Positions 51,078 through 60,835 of a stretch of 64,000 nucleotides of DNA are shown piece by piece. Location: assembly GCA_013297775.1 (NCBI GenBank), contig JAAFIL010000004.1:62001-126000 (forward strand), given 5' to 3'. Position numbers and translations under genes: made by a program. Below the pieces are notes generated by a model. The model did not search any database. It worked only from the letters and a program-made list of their open reading frames with translations, and had not been told where the DNA came from. This DNA comes from Bacteroidota bacterium (GTDB lineage: Bacteria > Bacteroidota > Bacteroidia > B-17B0 > Aurantibacillaceae). How positions within the stretch are numbered: the first letter of the stretch is position 1; every line of letters starts with the position of its first letter.

Positions 51078-53084
51078 ATGAAAAAAATAGCAAGTGTTTT
51101 TTTAACCATAGCTAATTTAACAGGATGGGCACAACCAAGTGGCATTGCTTTAGCAAATATGGATACCAGCGTTAGTCCGCGAAAAGATTTTTATGGGTAT
51201 TGTAACGGCAATTGGAATAAAACGTTTCAACTCGAAGCCAGTGATGCACGCTACGGCAGTTTCAACGAAATTCATCAAAATAACTTGAAACAATTTAAAG
51301 TAATTTATGCCGATTTGCTAAAAGACAAAACAATAAAACCCAACAGCAATGCTCAAAAACTTCGTGATTTTTATAAGACGGCTATAGACTCGGTGAATGC
51401 TGACAAGTTAGGTTACACACCCATTCAACCGCAGTTAGCACAAATCGAACGCATAAAAAATAGTAACGATTTAATAGAACTTAAAATTGCCTTCGACCGC
51501 ATAGGCGTTCCGCTACTGTTTGAAGGTGGCGTTGCCCCAGATGCTAAAAATGCCAAACGCCACGTGTTTAGCATTTGGCAAAGTAGTTTTGGTATATCGG
51601 ATCGGGATTATTACTTTGATGCCAAGTTTGAAGAGATACGCAAAGCCTATCTCCATTACATCGAAACCAGTTTTACATTAATTGGTCAAACACCCGAAAG
51701 TGCTAAGGCAGCAGCGCAAGAGGTATATGCCATTGAAAAAGCCTTAGCTGAAAAAGCCATTAATCGCACCATGATGCGTGATTATGAAAAATCGTATAAC
51801 CCACAATCCAAATCCAAATTGCAAGCGTTAACACCCACCATTAAATGGGAAAATTATTTTGCAAAAAAAGGTTTAAAGCATCCAGATACCGTTATTGTTG
51901 GTCAACCTAATTTTATGACGGGGTTAAATGACTTACTCGGTAAACAATCTATTTCGGCTTGGAAAAATTATGCAAAATGGCAACTCATTCAATCGGCATC
52001 GCCCTATTTAAGTCAAGCATTTGTAAACATAACGTTTGAGTTTAAAGGCAAAGCATTGAGCGGTGCTAAACAAATGAAGCCCCGTTGGGAGCGTACCCAC
52101 AGCATTTGCGATGGGTATTTGGGTCATGCGTTTTCAGAGTTGTATGTAAAAAAATCTTTTCCACCGCAAAGTAAAGCCAAACTCGATGAAATGATTACCA
52201 ACTTAATTGGTGCCTATCGCGAACGCATTGCTTCGCGCCAATGGATGAGCAGTGCCACTAAACAGCAAGCCAATCGTAAATTAGATTTGGTAATCCGTAA
52301 AATTGGGTATCCCGACAAATGGGATAATTATAGCAGCATGGCCATTGGCACTAACAATTATTGGGCTAATATTTGTGCCGCATCAGCGTATTTACATAAA
52401 AAAAATATGGCTAAATTAAACAAGCCAACCGACCGTTACGAATGGCAAATGACACCCGCTACGGTGAATGCGTATTATGACCCAGGCACCAATGAAATTG
52501 CATTTCCGGCCGCTATTATACAACCACCTTTTTTTAACCCTCAAGCCGATGATGCGTTTAATTACGGCATTATGGGATCTATTATTGGACACGAGTTAAC
52601 CCACGGCTTTGACGATGGCGGCGCTCAATTTGATGCCGACGGTAATCTTAAAATGTGGTGGACCGACGATGATTATAAAAACTTTAAAAGTAAAACCCAA
52701 CGCATTGTTGAGCAATTTAATAACTACATTGTAATAGACACCATGCGCATTAATGGCGAGATGACGCAGGGCGAAAACATTGCCGATTTAGGAGGCTTAA
52801 CAATGGCCTATTATGCCTACAAAAAAACATTAAAGGGAAAACCCTCTGTAAAATTAGATGGGTTTACGGGCGAACAACGGTTTTTTATTGCTTGGGCGCA
52901 AGGCTGGAAAAACAAAGCAACCGACAAAGAAATTAAACGTTTGTTATCGGTAGATTACCACTCGCCAGGCAATTACCGTGCCTTTGCACCTTTGTGTAAT
53001 ATGCCCGAGTTTTACGAAGCCTTTCAGGTGAAAGCGGGCGATGCCATGTTTGCACCCGAAACAAAGCGCGTCGAAATTTGGTAG
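51078..53084 (+). CDS. M13 family zinc metallopeptidase (neprilysin/PepO-like)
   Basis: A 668-residue exported endopeptidase. A signal peptide ends at LTGWAQ. The zinc site is HELTH (His505, Glu506, His509), with the third ligand Glu566 in GENIADLGGL and Asp570 beside it. Other M13 phrases are VNAYYDPGTNEIAFPAAIIQ and the N-terminal DTSVSPRKDFYGYCNGNW. M13 enzymes cut short peptides at hydrophobic residues. Length is typical. Single gene. Confidence 0.95.
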   Translation: MKKIASVFLTIANLTGWAQPSGIALANMDTSVSPRKDFYGYCNGNWNKTFQLEASDARYGSFNEIHQNNLKQFKVIYADLLKDKTIKPNSNAQKLRDFYKTAIDSVNADKLGYTPIQPQLAQIERIKNSNDLIELKIAFDRIGVPLLFEGGVAPDAKNAKRHVFSIWQSSFGISDRDYYFDAKFEEIRKAYLHYIETSFTLIGQTPESAKAAAQEVYAIEKALAEKAINRTMMRDYEKSYNPQSKSKLQALTPTIKWENYFAKKGLKHPDTVIVGQPNFMTGLNDLLGKQSISAWKNYAKWQLIQSASPYLSQAFVNITFEFKGKALSGAKQMKPRWERTHSICDGYLGHAFSELYVKKSFPPQSKAKLDEMITNLIGAYRERIASRQWMSSATKQQANRKLDLVIRKIGYPDKWDNYSSMAIGTNNYWANICAASAYLHKKNMAKLNKPTDRYEWQMTPATVNAYYDPGTNEIAFPAAIIQPPFFNPQADDAFNYGIMGSIIGHELTHGFDDGGAQFDADGNLKMWWTDDDYKNFKSKTQRIVEQFNNYIVIDTMRINGEMTQGENIADLGGLTMAYYAYKKTLKGKPSVKLDGFTGEQRFFIAWAQGWKNKATDKEIKRLLSVDYHSPGNYRAFAPLCNMPEFYEAFQVKAGDAMFAPETKRVEIW

Positions 53085-53148
53085 TTGGGGGTTTTATTTT
53101 TCATCTCTAGTAACGAAAGAAAATAATATTCGGAGTAATTGGCGTTAC

Positions 53149-54009
53149 TCACTCTTTCTTTCCAAAAGGGATTCCTATGTAAGCTCTGTAAATGATATAT
53201 TCTTCTAAGAGAGAAGCAGAAAACGAGGCTCCAGCAATTAAATTAAATCCTTTAATCGTTATAGTTTGCTCAAACCCAATTGTAGTTGGAAAACAAATAC
53301 TGAAATTAACCTGAGTTTTATAATTGTTAAACTCAAAAGGTTTATTCTCTACACTTGATGCCCTTGCTGAATCTATATACGGAGCATAGGGGTTTGGTTG
53401 TGGTAATTGGTAATAATAGGTAGTATAGTTTTTGTACTCAACATTTGATTTATCATTTTTAATTAATCTGAACTCCGGGTTGATTGGCTGAAAGAATATA
53501 TTCAATCCGAACTTTGTGTTAAAATTTAGTCCAAACACCATTTTAAAACTATGATTTTTAAAGCTAGAAGAACCAATACCTACTTTTGTCAAACTATTAG
53601 GGATATTATTTATTTTTTTATTGCCGGGCTCATATTGAATAGAAATTATTTCGATAGTGTATTTGGTTTTATTGAACTGATAGCCTAACCCTAAATTAAT
53701 CCCAAAATAACTGTCTCTTTCTAAATAGTAAGAAATTTCACCGAAAGGAAATGTTTTAAACTCTATTTCGGTTTGATTTAAGGCACTTCGTTCATTTGTA
53801 TAAGTATTAAGTCTATCAATTTTTTCTTCATTAATTTTTTTTTCACCGTTAAGCAATCTCCTGCCTTCATTATCTTTAAAGTAATTTGCACCAACTTTTA
53901 TTGCTAAAAACCCGTTACTTCCCCTTTGAGCCTTACTTTGCGTTAACAGAAGAAATAGCGTAACAAAAAAAAGTGAATAAATAGAAGCAGTTTTATTAAT
54001 TACCATCAT
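53149..54009 (-). CDS. Outer-membrane beta-barrel protein
   Basis: A 286-residue exported protein with signal peptide (ending LTQSKAQ), then alternating-pattern beta strands (YLERDSYFGINLGLGYQFNK, HSFKMVFGLNFNTKFGLNIF, FNLIAGASFSASLLEEYIIY). This suggests a barrel of about twelve strands. No named family. It is downstream of the small gene at 54031-54303 with a 21-bp gap. Confidence 0.65.
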   Translation of the reverse strand: MMVINKTASIYSLFFVTLFLLLTQSKAQRGSNGFLAIKVGANYFKDNEGRRLLNGEKKINEEKIDRLNTYTNERSALNQTEIEFKTFPFGEISYYLERDSYFGINLGLGYQFNKTKYTIEIISIQYEPGNKKINNIPNSLTKVGIGSSSFKNHSFKMVFGLNFNTKFGLNIFFQPINPEFRLIKNDKSNVEYKNYTTYYYQLPQPNPYAPYIDSARASSVENKPFEFNNYKTQVNFSICFPTTIGFEQTITIKGFNLIAGASFSASLLEEYIIYRAYIGIPFGKKE

Positions 54010-54030
54010 TAGAAATTTTGGTTAGTTCCA

Positions 54031-54303
54031 TTAAATATCCTTAGTACCCGAGCCAGCAAAATCTATTTTACCCGTTACTTCTAAATCTCCACCCACCTTA
54101 ACATCGTGTTCGGCTATAATATCTTCTTTAGCCCGTAACGTATCTTTAGTTACGGTTACATCTTCTACAATCATATCGCCTTTCACGGTAATGTTATTAA
54201 CCGTAGTGGTGTTAGGTGCTGTTTGGGCTTTTAAGCTAACAGAATAAAAACTTAAAACTAGTAGCGTAATGGCTGCTTGTTTTAAATAGTCTTTGTGTTT
54301 CAT
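54031..54303 (-). CDS. Small secreted protein with a beta-helix-like repeat
   Basis: A 90-residue protein with signal peptide (SVSLKAQ) and short V-rich repeats (NNITVKGDMIVEDVTVTKDT, LRAKEDIIAEHDVKVGGDLE, VTGKIDFAGSG). The repeat resembles the N-terminal part of longer Bacteroidota surface proteins, so it may be a shortened member. The ATG at 54303 starts the signal sequence; an earlier frame start at 54339 is rejected because a -7 box (54318-54325) lies between. Confidence 0.6.
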   Translation of the reverse strand: MKHKDYLKQAAITLLVLSFYSVSLKAQTAPNTTTVNNITVKGDMIVEDVTVTKDTLRAKEDIIAEHDVKVGGDLEVTGKIDFAGSGTKDI

Positions 54304-54317
54304 AACATATTGATTTT

Positions 54318-54325
54318 CAAAATTA
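54318..54325 (-). promoter_or_regulatory. Promoter -7 box of the 54031-54303 gene
   Basis: Minus strand TAATTTTG, an exact TAnnTTTG match, 15 bp upstream of ATG 54303. Confidence 0.45.
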
Positions 54326-54616
54326 TTATAATTATACAAAACTGTTTTCGTATTAACAAAAAAATTGAAGAATTACTGGTTCCAGTTTATAACTCTTAAA
54401 CTTTGAAAGATAATCTAAAGAGCATTTATATTTTAACCCAGTCAATAGCCCCTCTTTCTTGAAATCTAGCTTTAACTCAAACGAGATCACCGCCAATACC
54501 AAATCCAAATCGTTTCCAAAACAGAGTACCCGCCCTACCGTGTCTATAAATTGCCAAAAAAACGTTTAAACTAGCAGAATTTATACTAATTTTAAGGTCT
54601 ATTCGTTATTAACGTA

Positions 54617-57295
54617 TTGAAAAAAAGAATTATTTATAGTTTGTGTTTAGCCGTGTTAGGGCTGTTTGCTTGCACCACCAAGCGAAATGCGTTCGTGAAC
54701 AGGGCTTACCATAACCTAACTGCCCGTTTTAATGGGTATTATTACTCAAGCGAATCTATCCGAGAGGGTGTTTTTAAAGTAGAACGTTCGCATAAAGATG
54801 ATTACACGAAAACGCTTCCCGTATTTGTTTATCCCACTAACGAAACGGCTAAAAGCAATGCCGCCGAATTTGATAGAGCCATTAAAAAATCATCAACCTG
54901 CATTCAACGCCATACTATTAAAGATAAAAAGGGACAAGAGATTGCAAAGGCGGGCAAATGGATTGATAATAATTGGATAAACATTGGGAAATCGCATTTT
55001 TATAAGCGCGAATTTTTTAGTGGCATCGAAGCCTTTGATTACGTGGTTCGAACGTATCAAAGCAAAGATAAATACACGGCTTTATTGTGGTTGGCAAAAT
55101 CGTATAACGAAATAGGTTCGGTGAGCCAATCGGAGCCAATTATTAGTTTACTTAAAAACGAGAAAAAGTTACCAAGTTCTATTCGTAAGCAATTATATAC
55201 CGTTGAAGCCGATTACCACATTCAACGGGGGCTTTATACCGAAGCTATGACCGATTTGAGTTATGCCATTCGTCAAAGTGGATGGGTCGGAGGTATCAAA
55301 AAATCGAATCGGGCGCGCTATGCGTTTATTACCGCTCAATTGGCCGAGTTACAAAAAGATGAGCGTAAGGCTCGCAAGTTTTATGAAAAGACCATAAAAA
55401 TGAAGCCTGGCTACGAAATGTCACTCAATGCTAAAATTAAACTGGCTCGTATTTCTGACGTGAAAAGCCCGAATATTGGAAAAATTAAGCGCGAGTTATT
55501 AGCCATGACCCGCGAAGAAAAGAATGCCGAATACCTCGATTTAATTTACTACACCCTTGGCGAAATTTCTGAAAAAGAAAAAGCAGTCTATCAAGCTTTG
55601 GCGTATTACCAACGCTCTGTAAAGGGTAGTGTCAATAACCCAACCCAAAAAGCAAGGTCGTTTTTAAAATTAGGCGAAATCAATTTCGATTTAACCAATT
55701 ACGCCTTAGCAGGAGCTTATTATGACAGTACAGTTACTGCCTTACCCAAAGATCATCCTGAATACGAACAAATTGTGGCACGTAAAAAAACACTTCAAAA
55801 ATTGATAAGCTACATAACAACCATTAAACTAGAAGACAGTTTGCAGCGCATGGCCAAATTATCGGAGGGAGATCTCGACAAAATAATGGATAAAATCATT
55901 CAACAGAAAGAAGACGAGGAACGGCAAGCGAAAGAGGCGTTAGAGCGTGCGCAAAGTAATAACCAATTAAATAATGCCAATCAATTAGGAAGTGCAGGTC
56001 GGGCTATTGATATACCCGTAGAAAAAGGGGCGTGGTACTTTTATAACCCAACCGCCGTTTCGTTTGGAGTAGCCGAGTTTCAGCGCAAATGGGGCACGCG
56101 CAAGCAAGAGGATAACTGGCGTCGCTCGTCGAAAGCATTAACCATCGAAGACCCCAATGCCGTTAGTTCGGGTACTAGCACCGCTGTTAATACCAATGCC
56201 AACGACGGATTAGCCGCATCAACAGCATTTAAAAAACAATACAAAACCCAATTGCCTACCAACGATAGCACACTTAAAATAAGTAATGGTAAAATTATAG
56301 AAGCCTATTACGCCTTGGGTTCTATCTACAAAGAAGACTTACATAACAGTAAAAAATCAATTGAAGCTTTTGAAGAATTGAATACCCGTTTTGCCACGCA
56401 TAAATACCAATTATCAAGCTATTACCAACTCTACCGCATTTGCTCGGCCGATCGTAAGCAAGAAAAAGCCGATTTATACAAAGAAAAAATTTTAACAGAT
56501 TACGCCAATAGCGAGTACGCCAAATTAATTTTAAACCCTAAGTACGCCGAAGAGTTAAACGTAAACAAAAGTGAGGTTGAAAAAAATTATTCAGAAGTGT
56601 ATCAAGTTTACGCCGCCAAAAACTACAACGAAGCCTATTTGCAAGCATCGGCCGCCATTAGTAAATACGGCAAAACCGATTTTACACCAAAGTACGAATT
56701 TATAAAAGCGTTATGTATAGGCAAACTAAAAACAGTTGATTCGTTAGAGCAAGCCCTAAAACAATTGGTGGCTATGTACCCGCGCAGCGAAGTAACACCT
56801 AAAGCCAACGATATTTTGCAGGCCATTAAAAAACAAAAAAATCCCGAATTATTTAACCTACCCAAGCCCAATAGCGGCAACGCCGCCGCCGTAGATACGT
56901 TTAAAGTAAGTATAGATACCGAACACGTTATTGTCATTGTTTCTCCAGATGACCCTAATTTGGCAAACGATTTAAAAAACCGCATTGACCAATTTAACCG
57001 CGATTATTATAGCAACAAACAATTTTCTATTACCAGTAATTTGTTTGGAGAAGATAAACAAATGATTGTTGTGAAACCCTTCGTAACAGCTACAGAAGCG
57101 CATACTTACCTATTAGCCCTTCACACCGATACAAAATACATTAAAGGCGAATTTAAAAAATTAGATGTACCCGTCTTAAACATTTCATCGGCTAATTTGC
57201 CTTTACTTTATAAAAAACGAAACGTGAAAGGCTATAGTCGTTTTTACGACGAAAATTATGTACCCGAGTTTAGTACACTCAAAAAGCCAAATTAA
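54617..57295 (+). CDS. sprE: T9SS/gliding lipoprotein SprE (PorW)
   Basis: An 892-residue TPR lipoprotein. The lipobox LFAC lies at residues 16-19 (TTG start at 54617). The first 250 residues (NRAYHNLTARFNGYYYSSES, VFVYPTNETAKSNAAEFDRA, KGKWIDNNW-like phrase, KRFFEGIEAFDYV-like phrase) match SprE/PorW, required for T9SS secretion and gliding. Helical TPR repeats fill the rest, with an unordered, asparagine/serine-rich segment near 435-540. In many Bacteroidota it is followed by bactofilin and the ATP-synthase leader genes, as here. It explains how the two sorting-domain proteins in this window would be exported. Confidence 0.88.
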   Translation: MKKRIIYSLCLAVLGLFACTTKRNAFVNRAYHNLTARFNGYYYSSESIREGVFKVERSHKDDYTKTLPVFVYPTNETAKSNAAEFDRAIKKSSTCIQRHTIKDKKGQEIAKAGKWIDNNWINIGKSHFYKREFFSGIEAFDYVVRTYQSKDKYTALLWLAKSYNEIGSVSQSEPIISLLKNEKKLPSSIRKQLYTVEADYHIQRGLYTEAMTDLSYAIRQSGWVGGIKKSNRARYAFITAQLAELQKDERKARKFYEKTIKMKPGYEMSLNAKIKLARISDVKSPNIGKIKRELLAMTREEKNAEYLDLIYYTLGEISEKEKAVYQALAYYQRSVKGSVNNPTQKARSFLKLGEINFDLTNYALAGAYYDSTVTALPKDHPEYEQIVARKKTLQKLISYITTIKLEDSLQRMAKLSEGDLDKIMDKIIQQKEDEERQAKEALERAQSNNQLNNANQLGSAGRAIDIPVEKGAWYFYNPTAVSFGVAEFQRKWGTRKQEDNWRRSSKALTIEDPNAVSSGTSTAVNTNANDGLAASTAFKKQYKTQLPTNDSTLKISNGKIIEAYYALGSIYKEDLHNSKKSIEAFEELNTRFATHKYQLSSYYQLYRICSADRKQEKADLYKEKILTDYANSEYAKLILNPKYAEELNVNKSEVEKNYSEVYQVYAAKNYNEAYLQASAAISKYGKTDFTPKYEFIKALCIGKLKTVDSLEQALKQLVAMYPRSEVTPKANDILQAIKKQKNPELFNLPKPNSGNAAAVDTFKVSIDTEHVIVIVSPDDPNLANDLKNRIDQFNRDYYSNKQFSITSNLFGEDKQMIVVKPFVTATEAHTYLLALHTDTKYIKGEFKKLDVPVLNISSANLPLLYKKRNVKGYSRFYDENYVPEFSTLKKPN

Positions 57296-57403
57296 AACTT
57301 ATAACAAAATAGGTATAAAGGTGAGAGACAATTGACTCGCATAAAATGATGCAATGTCTTGAACTTTGGGTTAAAAACCTTACCTTGTCTTAAAATTCAA
57401 AAT

Positions 57404-57811
57404 ATGTTTGGATCAGCGAAAAATCAAGCTACAGAAACCTCTGCCATTAATATCATTGGAAGTGGCACTAAAATTACAGGAGATATTGTATCGAATGGAG
57501 ATGTGCGCATAGATGGGCAATTAAAAGGCAATATCAACACCAGCGGTCGTTTGGTATTAGGCTCTGGGGCTTTAATAGAAGGCGATGTGCAAGCTGCTAA
57601 TGCCGAACTTATGGGTGAAGTAAAAGGAAATATAAACCTCACAGAAACACTTTCGTTAAAAGCTACTGCCAAAATAACAGGCAATATAGTAACTACCAAA
57701 TTAGCCATTGAGCCAGGTGCCTTGTTTACAGGGACTTGTAACATGGGTGCGGTTGTTAAAAACATTAATAGTTCGAGCAATGCGCAACCAACCGTCTCCA
57801 AAACAGCCTAA
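57404..57811 (+). CDS. Bactofilin (polymer-forming cytoskeletal protein)
   Basis: A 135-residue bactofilin: beta-helix core with repeated G-x-(I/V) turns (INIIGSGTKITGDIVSNGDV, RIDGQLKGNINTSGRLVLGS, GDVQAANAELMGEVKGNINL). Bactofilins polymerise without nucleotides and act in cell shape. ATG 57404 (MFGSAKNQ) is preferred to an upstream TTG. It overlaps the start of the AtpZ-like gene by 32 bp. Confidence 0.92.
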   Translation: MFGSAKNQATETSAINIIGSGTKITGDIVSNGDVRIDGQLKGNINTSGRLVLGSGALIEGDVQAANAELMGEVKGNINLTETLSLKATAKITGNIVTTKLAIEPGALFTGTCNMGAVVKNINSSSNAQPTVSKTA

Positions 57812-58001
57812 TCCGTTTTTAAAATACGGAAATTTAGCCATGCAAATGGGCTTAGTTATTGGCTTGGGGGCTTGGGGCGGCAAAAAATTAGATATTCATT
57901 ACCACACCTCAAAGCCTTACTACACCATTTGTTTAAGTTTATTTGCAATAGGTATGGCATTGTATTTAGTTTTAAAAGACTTTATTAAACCCAAAAAATA
58001 A
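57780..58001 (+). CDS. AtpZ/AtpI-like membrane protein
   Basis: A 73-residue protein with two membrane helices (residues about 18-33, LAMQMGLVIGLGAWGG, and 43-62, YTICLSLFAIGMALYLVL) and the GxxxG phrase typical of AtpZ/AtpI family members, which accompany the F-type ATP synthase. The start ATG 57780 is inside the end of the bactofilin gene. In related genomes atpB follows soon after; here it does not. Confidence 0.8.
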   Translation: MRNQPSPKQPNPFLKYGNLAMQMGLVIGLGAWGGKKLDIHYHTSKPYYTICLSLFAIGMALYLVLKDFIKPKK

Positions 58002-58002
58002 A

Positions 58003-58380
58003 TTGCCACGGGTTCGCATACACACTTTTTTACCCATTTTTTGGGCATTTCTGCTAGGGGGCATTTTATCACTTTTGCTAAATAGCCTGCCGTTTGCCAG
58101 TTTACAAACCCAACGCTGGTTTATTAGCTTAATTTTTTTGGTTGTTCTCTACTCAGCAAGCACTATTTTGGTGCAATTACCCGCAAACAATAAAGATCAA
58201 AGTCAGAAAATTTTAGCTTTAAGCATCGGGCGTTTGCTAGTGGCTTTGGTATTTATCCTCATTTACATCCTATTAAATAAGACCAATGCCAAATCTTTTT
58301 CGATACATTTTATTTTTCACTTTATAATCTTTCTTACATTCGATACTTATTATTTAATTAAAAAAGTAATTAAAACATGA
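58003..58380 (+). CDS. Small membrane protein, usually found before atpB
   Basis: A 125-residue protein with four hydrophobic segments (FLPIFWAFLLGGILSLLL, WFISLIFLVVLYSASTI, LLVALVFILIYILL, HFIFHFIIFLTFDTYYL). It starts with TTG at 58003, one base after the AtpZ-like stop codon. Size and position match the DUF6168-type gene that lies between atpZ and atpB in Flavobacteriia. The family name is from memory. Confidence 0.65.
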   Translation: MPRVRIHTFLPIFWAFLLGGILSLLLNSLPFASLQTQRWFISLIFLVVLYSASTILVQLPANNKDQSQKILALSIGRLLVALVFILIYILLNKTNAKSFSIHFIFHFIIFLTFDTYYLIKKVIKT

Positions 58381-59543
58381 AATACATTCTTAGTTTAGGA
58401 CTTGTCATCTCGGCGGCATGGAGCGGTTTATATGCCCAAGACAAAACCAATAAAAAAGGAAGTGAGTATAAATTTACCACCATCAAAAATTTAGATGCGA
58501 CCCAAGTGCAAAATCAAAACAGCACGGGCACCTGTTGGTCGTTTTCGTCGTTATCTTTTTTTGAAAGCGAACTCATACGCTTAGGAAAAGGAAAAGAATT
58601 TAATTTAAGTGAAATGTTTGTAGCGCGTATGGCCTATCCTTTAAAAGCCGATAACTATATGCGTATGCACGGACGTACCAATTTTGGCGAAGGTGGCGGT
58701 TTTCCAGATGTGTTAACCGTTTTTAAAAAATATGGCATGATGCCCGAACAACTTTATACTGGCAAAAAAGAACCTGGCGCGCCTCACAACCATAAACTTT
58801 TAGAAACCACGCTCAAAAATGTACTTTCGGTTACGGCCGATGATGCCGTTACTAAAATTGACTTTGAAAGTTTACACCAAACGGTTGAAGATATATGTAA
58901 TAATTTTTTAGGAAAAGTACCCGAAAAATTTGAGTACAATGGTAAAACCTATACACCCAAAAGCTATGCCGAAGCAACTGGCATTAACCCCGATGATTAT
59001 GTATTTTTAACTTCGTTTAATCATCATCCCTATCACCAAAAATTTGCTTTAGAAGTACCAGATAATTGGAATTGGGAGTTGATGTATAATGTTACCCTTC
59101 CTGAACTGCAAGAAACCATGTCGAATGCGCTAATGACGGGCTATACCTTTGCCTGGGCAGCCGATGTAAGCGAAAAAACTTTTTCATTTAACGATGGCAT
59201 TGCCCTTGTACCCGAAAAGCCACTAGCCAGTATGAGCGAGGAAGAACGCAAATCGTTAACCACCAAACCCTCAAAACAATTAACCATAACCCCCGAATTG
59301 CGCCAAAAAGCATTCGATAACTTTGAAACCCAAGACGACCACGGCATGCACGTTGTAGGGCTATTCCGCGACCAAAATAACACCGTATTTTATTTGGTTA
59401 AAAACAGTTGGGGAACTGGTAACGAATGTGAAGGATATTTTTACGCCTCCGAAAGTTATATGCTGTATAAAACCACAAGCATTATGGTGCATAAAAAAGC
59501 CTTACCTGCAACTTTAGCCAAAAAATTAGGTATAACATTATAA
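58377..59543 (+). CDS. Secreted C1 family cysteine peptidase (bleomycin-hydrolase/PepC-like)
   Basis: A 388-residue papain-clan peptidase with signal peptide (to GLYAQ). The catalytic residues are Cys53 in GTCWSFSSLSF, His322 in DDHGMHVVGL and Asn343 in VKNSWG. The long insertion between them and the phrases PLKADNYMRMHG and FGEGGGFPDVL match bleomycin hydrolase/aminopeptidase C relatives, but the signal peptide means it works outside the cytoplasm. Its start overlaps the preceding gene by 4 bp. Confidence 0.92.
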   Translation: MKYILSLGLVISAAWSGLYAQDKTNKKGSEYKFTTIKNLDATQVQNQNSTGTCWSFSSLSFFESELIRLGKGKEFNLSEMFVARMAYPLKADNYMRMHGRTNFGEGGGFPDVLTVFKKYGMMPEQLYTGKKEPGAPHNHKLLETTLKNVLSVTADDAVTKIDFESLHQTVEDICNNFLGKVPEKFEYNGKTYTPKSYAEATGINPDDYVFLTSFNHHPYHQKFALEVPDNWNWELMYNVTLPELQETMSNALMTGYTFAWAADVSEKTFSFNDGIALVPEKPLASMSEEERKSLTTKPSKQLTITPELRQKAFDNFETQDDHGMHVVGLFRDQNNTVFYLVKNSWGTGNECEGYFYASESYMLYKTTSIMVHKKALPATLAKKLGITL

Positions 59544-59626
59544 ATTAGGTATAGTTTTTGCTGTATTTAATTGACACCATCCCATAAAACAATAAACTAT
59601 TTATGATGTAAAACGTTTTATAAAGG

Positions 59627-60067
59627 ATGATAGAAAATCCCATAGATAAAGACAAAGTAGCAGAAAACCCAGGTTTAATGGAATATGCTCACACCTTAGG
59701 CGGTGTGGCTATTAGACCCGACGACCAAGGTAAACTAAAAAGCAGGGCTTTAAGTGCCATGCACGAGCAAACCAGTAGGCAGTTATCGCAAATTCAAAAG
59801 CAAGCCGAGTTATTAGCTGTGCAAGCGCAACAATTAAAGCGCAGAGTTGAACTCAGCGAAAAAATTTACCAAGCCGATTTATCCTTTGAACCTTTTGTAG
59901 GGCACATTTATCACCTTTATAAAAAAGAAGAACGTTATAAACTCATGCTCATTGGACCTCACGAGTGGGGCCGAAGCCGAAAAGATGTATTAGAATATGT
60001 AGGCTCTATGAAATTACTTTCGGATCACACTTGGGAACTAATGGATGAGATAGATTTAGAGTTATAA
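59627..60067 (+). CDS. DUF2452 domain protein
   Basis: A 146-residue soluble protein with the DUF2452 pattern: NPGLMEYAHTLGGVAIRPDD, RQLSQIQKQAELLAVQAQQL (coiled coil), HLYKKEERYKLMLIGPHEWG. Function unknown. It precedes the Lon-N gene by 16 bp. Confidence 0.85.
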   Translation: MIENPIDKDKVAENPGLMEYAHTLGGVAIRPDDQGKLKSRALSAMHEQTSRQLSQIQKQAELLAVQAQQLKRRVELSEKIYQADLSFEPFVGHIYHLYKKEERYKLMLIGPHEWGRSRKDVLEYVGSMKLLSDHTWELMDEIDLEL

Positions 60068-60083
60068 AAATTATAAACACTAA

Positions 60084-60689
60084 ATGCGGATGGCCATGGA
60101 TTTAAGTCAATTAACGATACCAATGTTTCCTTTAAACATGATCGTATTACCCAGCGAAACAGTTAAACTTCATATTTTTGAAGATCGCTACAAACAACTC
60201 ATTCAAGATTGCTTAGATAACGAAGCCGAATTTGGAATCCCTTATTTGCAGGCCAAACGTTTAACACGCTATGGTTCGCAGGTTAAAATAAAAAAAATAT
60301 TAAAACAATTTCCAGATGGCGAAATGGATGTTTTAATAGAAGGAACCACTATTTTTAAACTAATCGAATTTTCGGAAGTTTTAAGCCCAAAATTATACGG
60401 TGCTGGCATTGTTGCCACAGAACCCATCGAAAAAGGCATTCACGCCATTGTGTTACAAGAATTAATTATTGATTATTTTTCACTCACGCAAAATAAACTT
60501 TTACAATACGACGCCATTAAATCGCTTAGCGTGTATGATATAGCTTCGCAACTATTAATTTCTGCACAAGAAAAATATAAACTCATCACGCATAAAAATA
60601 AAACCAGTTTTTTGACTCAACACTTAAAACTTATCTTACAAATTATTAAGGCCGAAGCCGAATTAAAAGATCGCTTTCTAAATAATTAA
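60084..60689 (+). CDS. Lon N-terminal (substrate-binding) domain protein
   Basis: A 201-residue protein with the Lon N-domain pattern (LTIPMFPLNMIVLPSETVKL, HIFEDRYKQLIQDCL, FGIPYL). It lacks the ATPase and protease parts of Lon. Free-standing LON-domain proteins are widespread, with unclear function. Two nearby ATGs (60084, 60090) could be the start. Confidence 0.9.
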   Translation: MRMAMDLSQLTIPMFPLNMIVLPSETVKLHIFEDRYKQLIQDCLDNEAEFGIPYLQAKRLTRYGSQVKIKKILKQFPDGEMDVLIEGTTIFKLIEFSEVLSPKLYGAGIVATEPIEKGIHAIVLQELIIDYFSLTQNKLLQYDAIKSLSVYDIASQLLISAQEKYKLITHKNKTSFLTQHLKLILQIIKAEAELKDRFLNN

Positions 60690-60835
60690 AACACACGCTT
60701 CTTCTTTCCAAAATAATTCAAACCTTTTTCTAGCCCTGCTTAATGACGGGTTGTAAAAATCTTGTTTTTGATTAATTTCAGTTTTCGTAAATAAAACCCT
60801 TTTGTTTACATTTATAGTCTATCAAAATTTAAACT

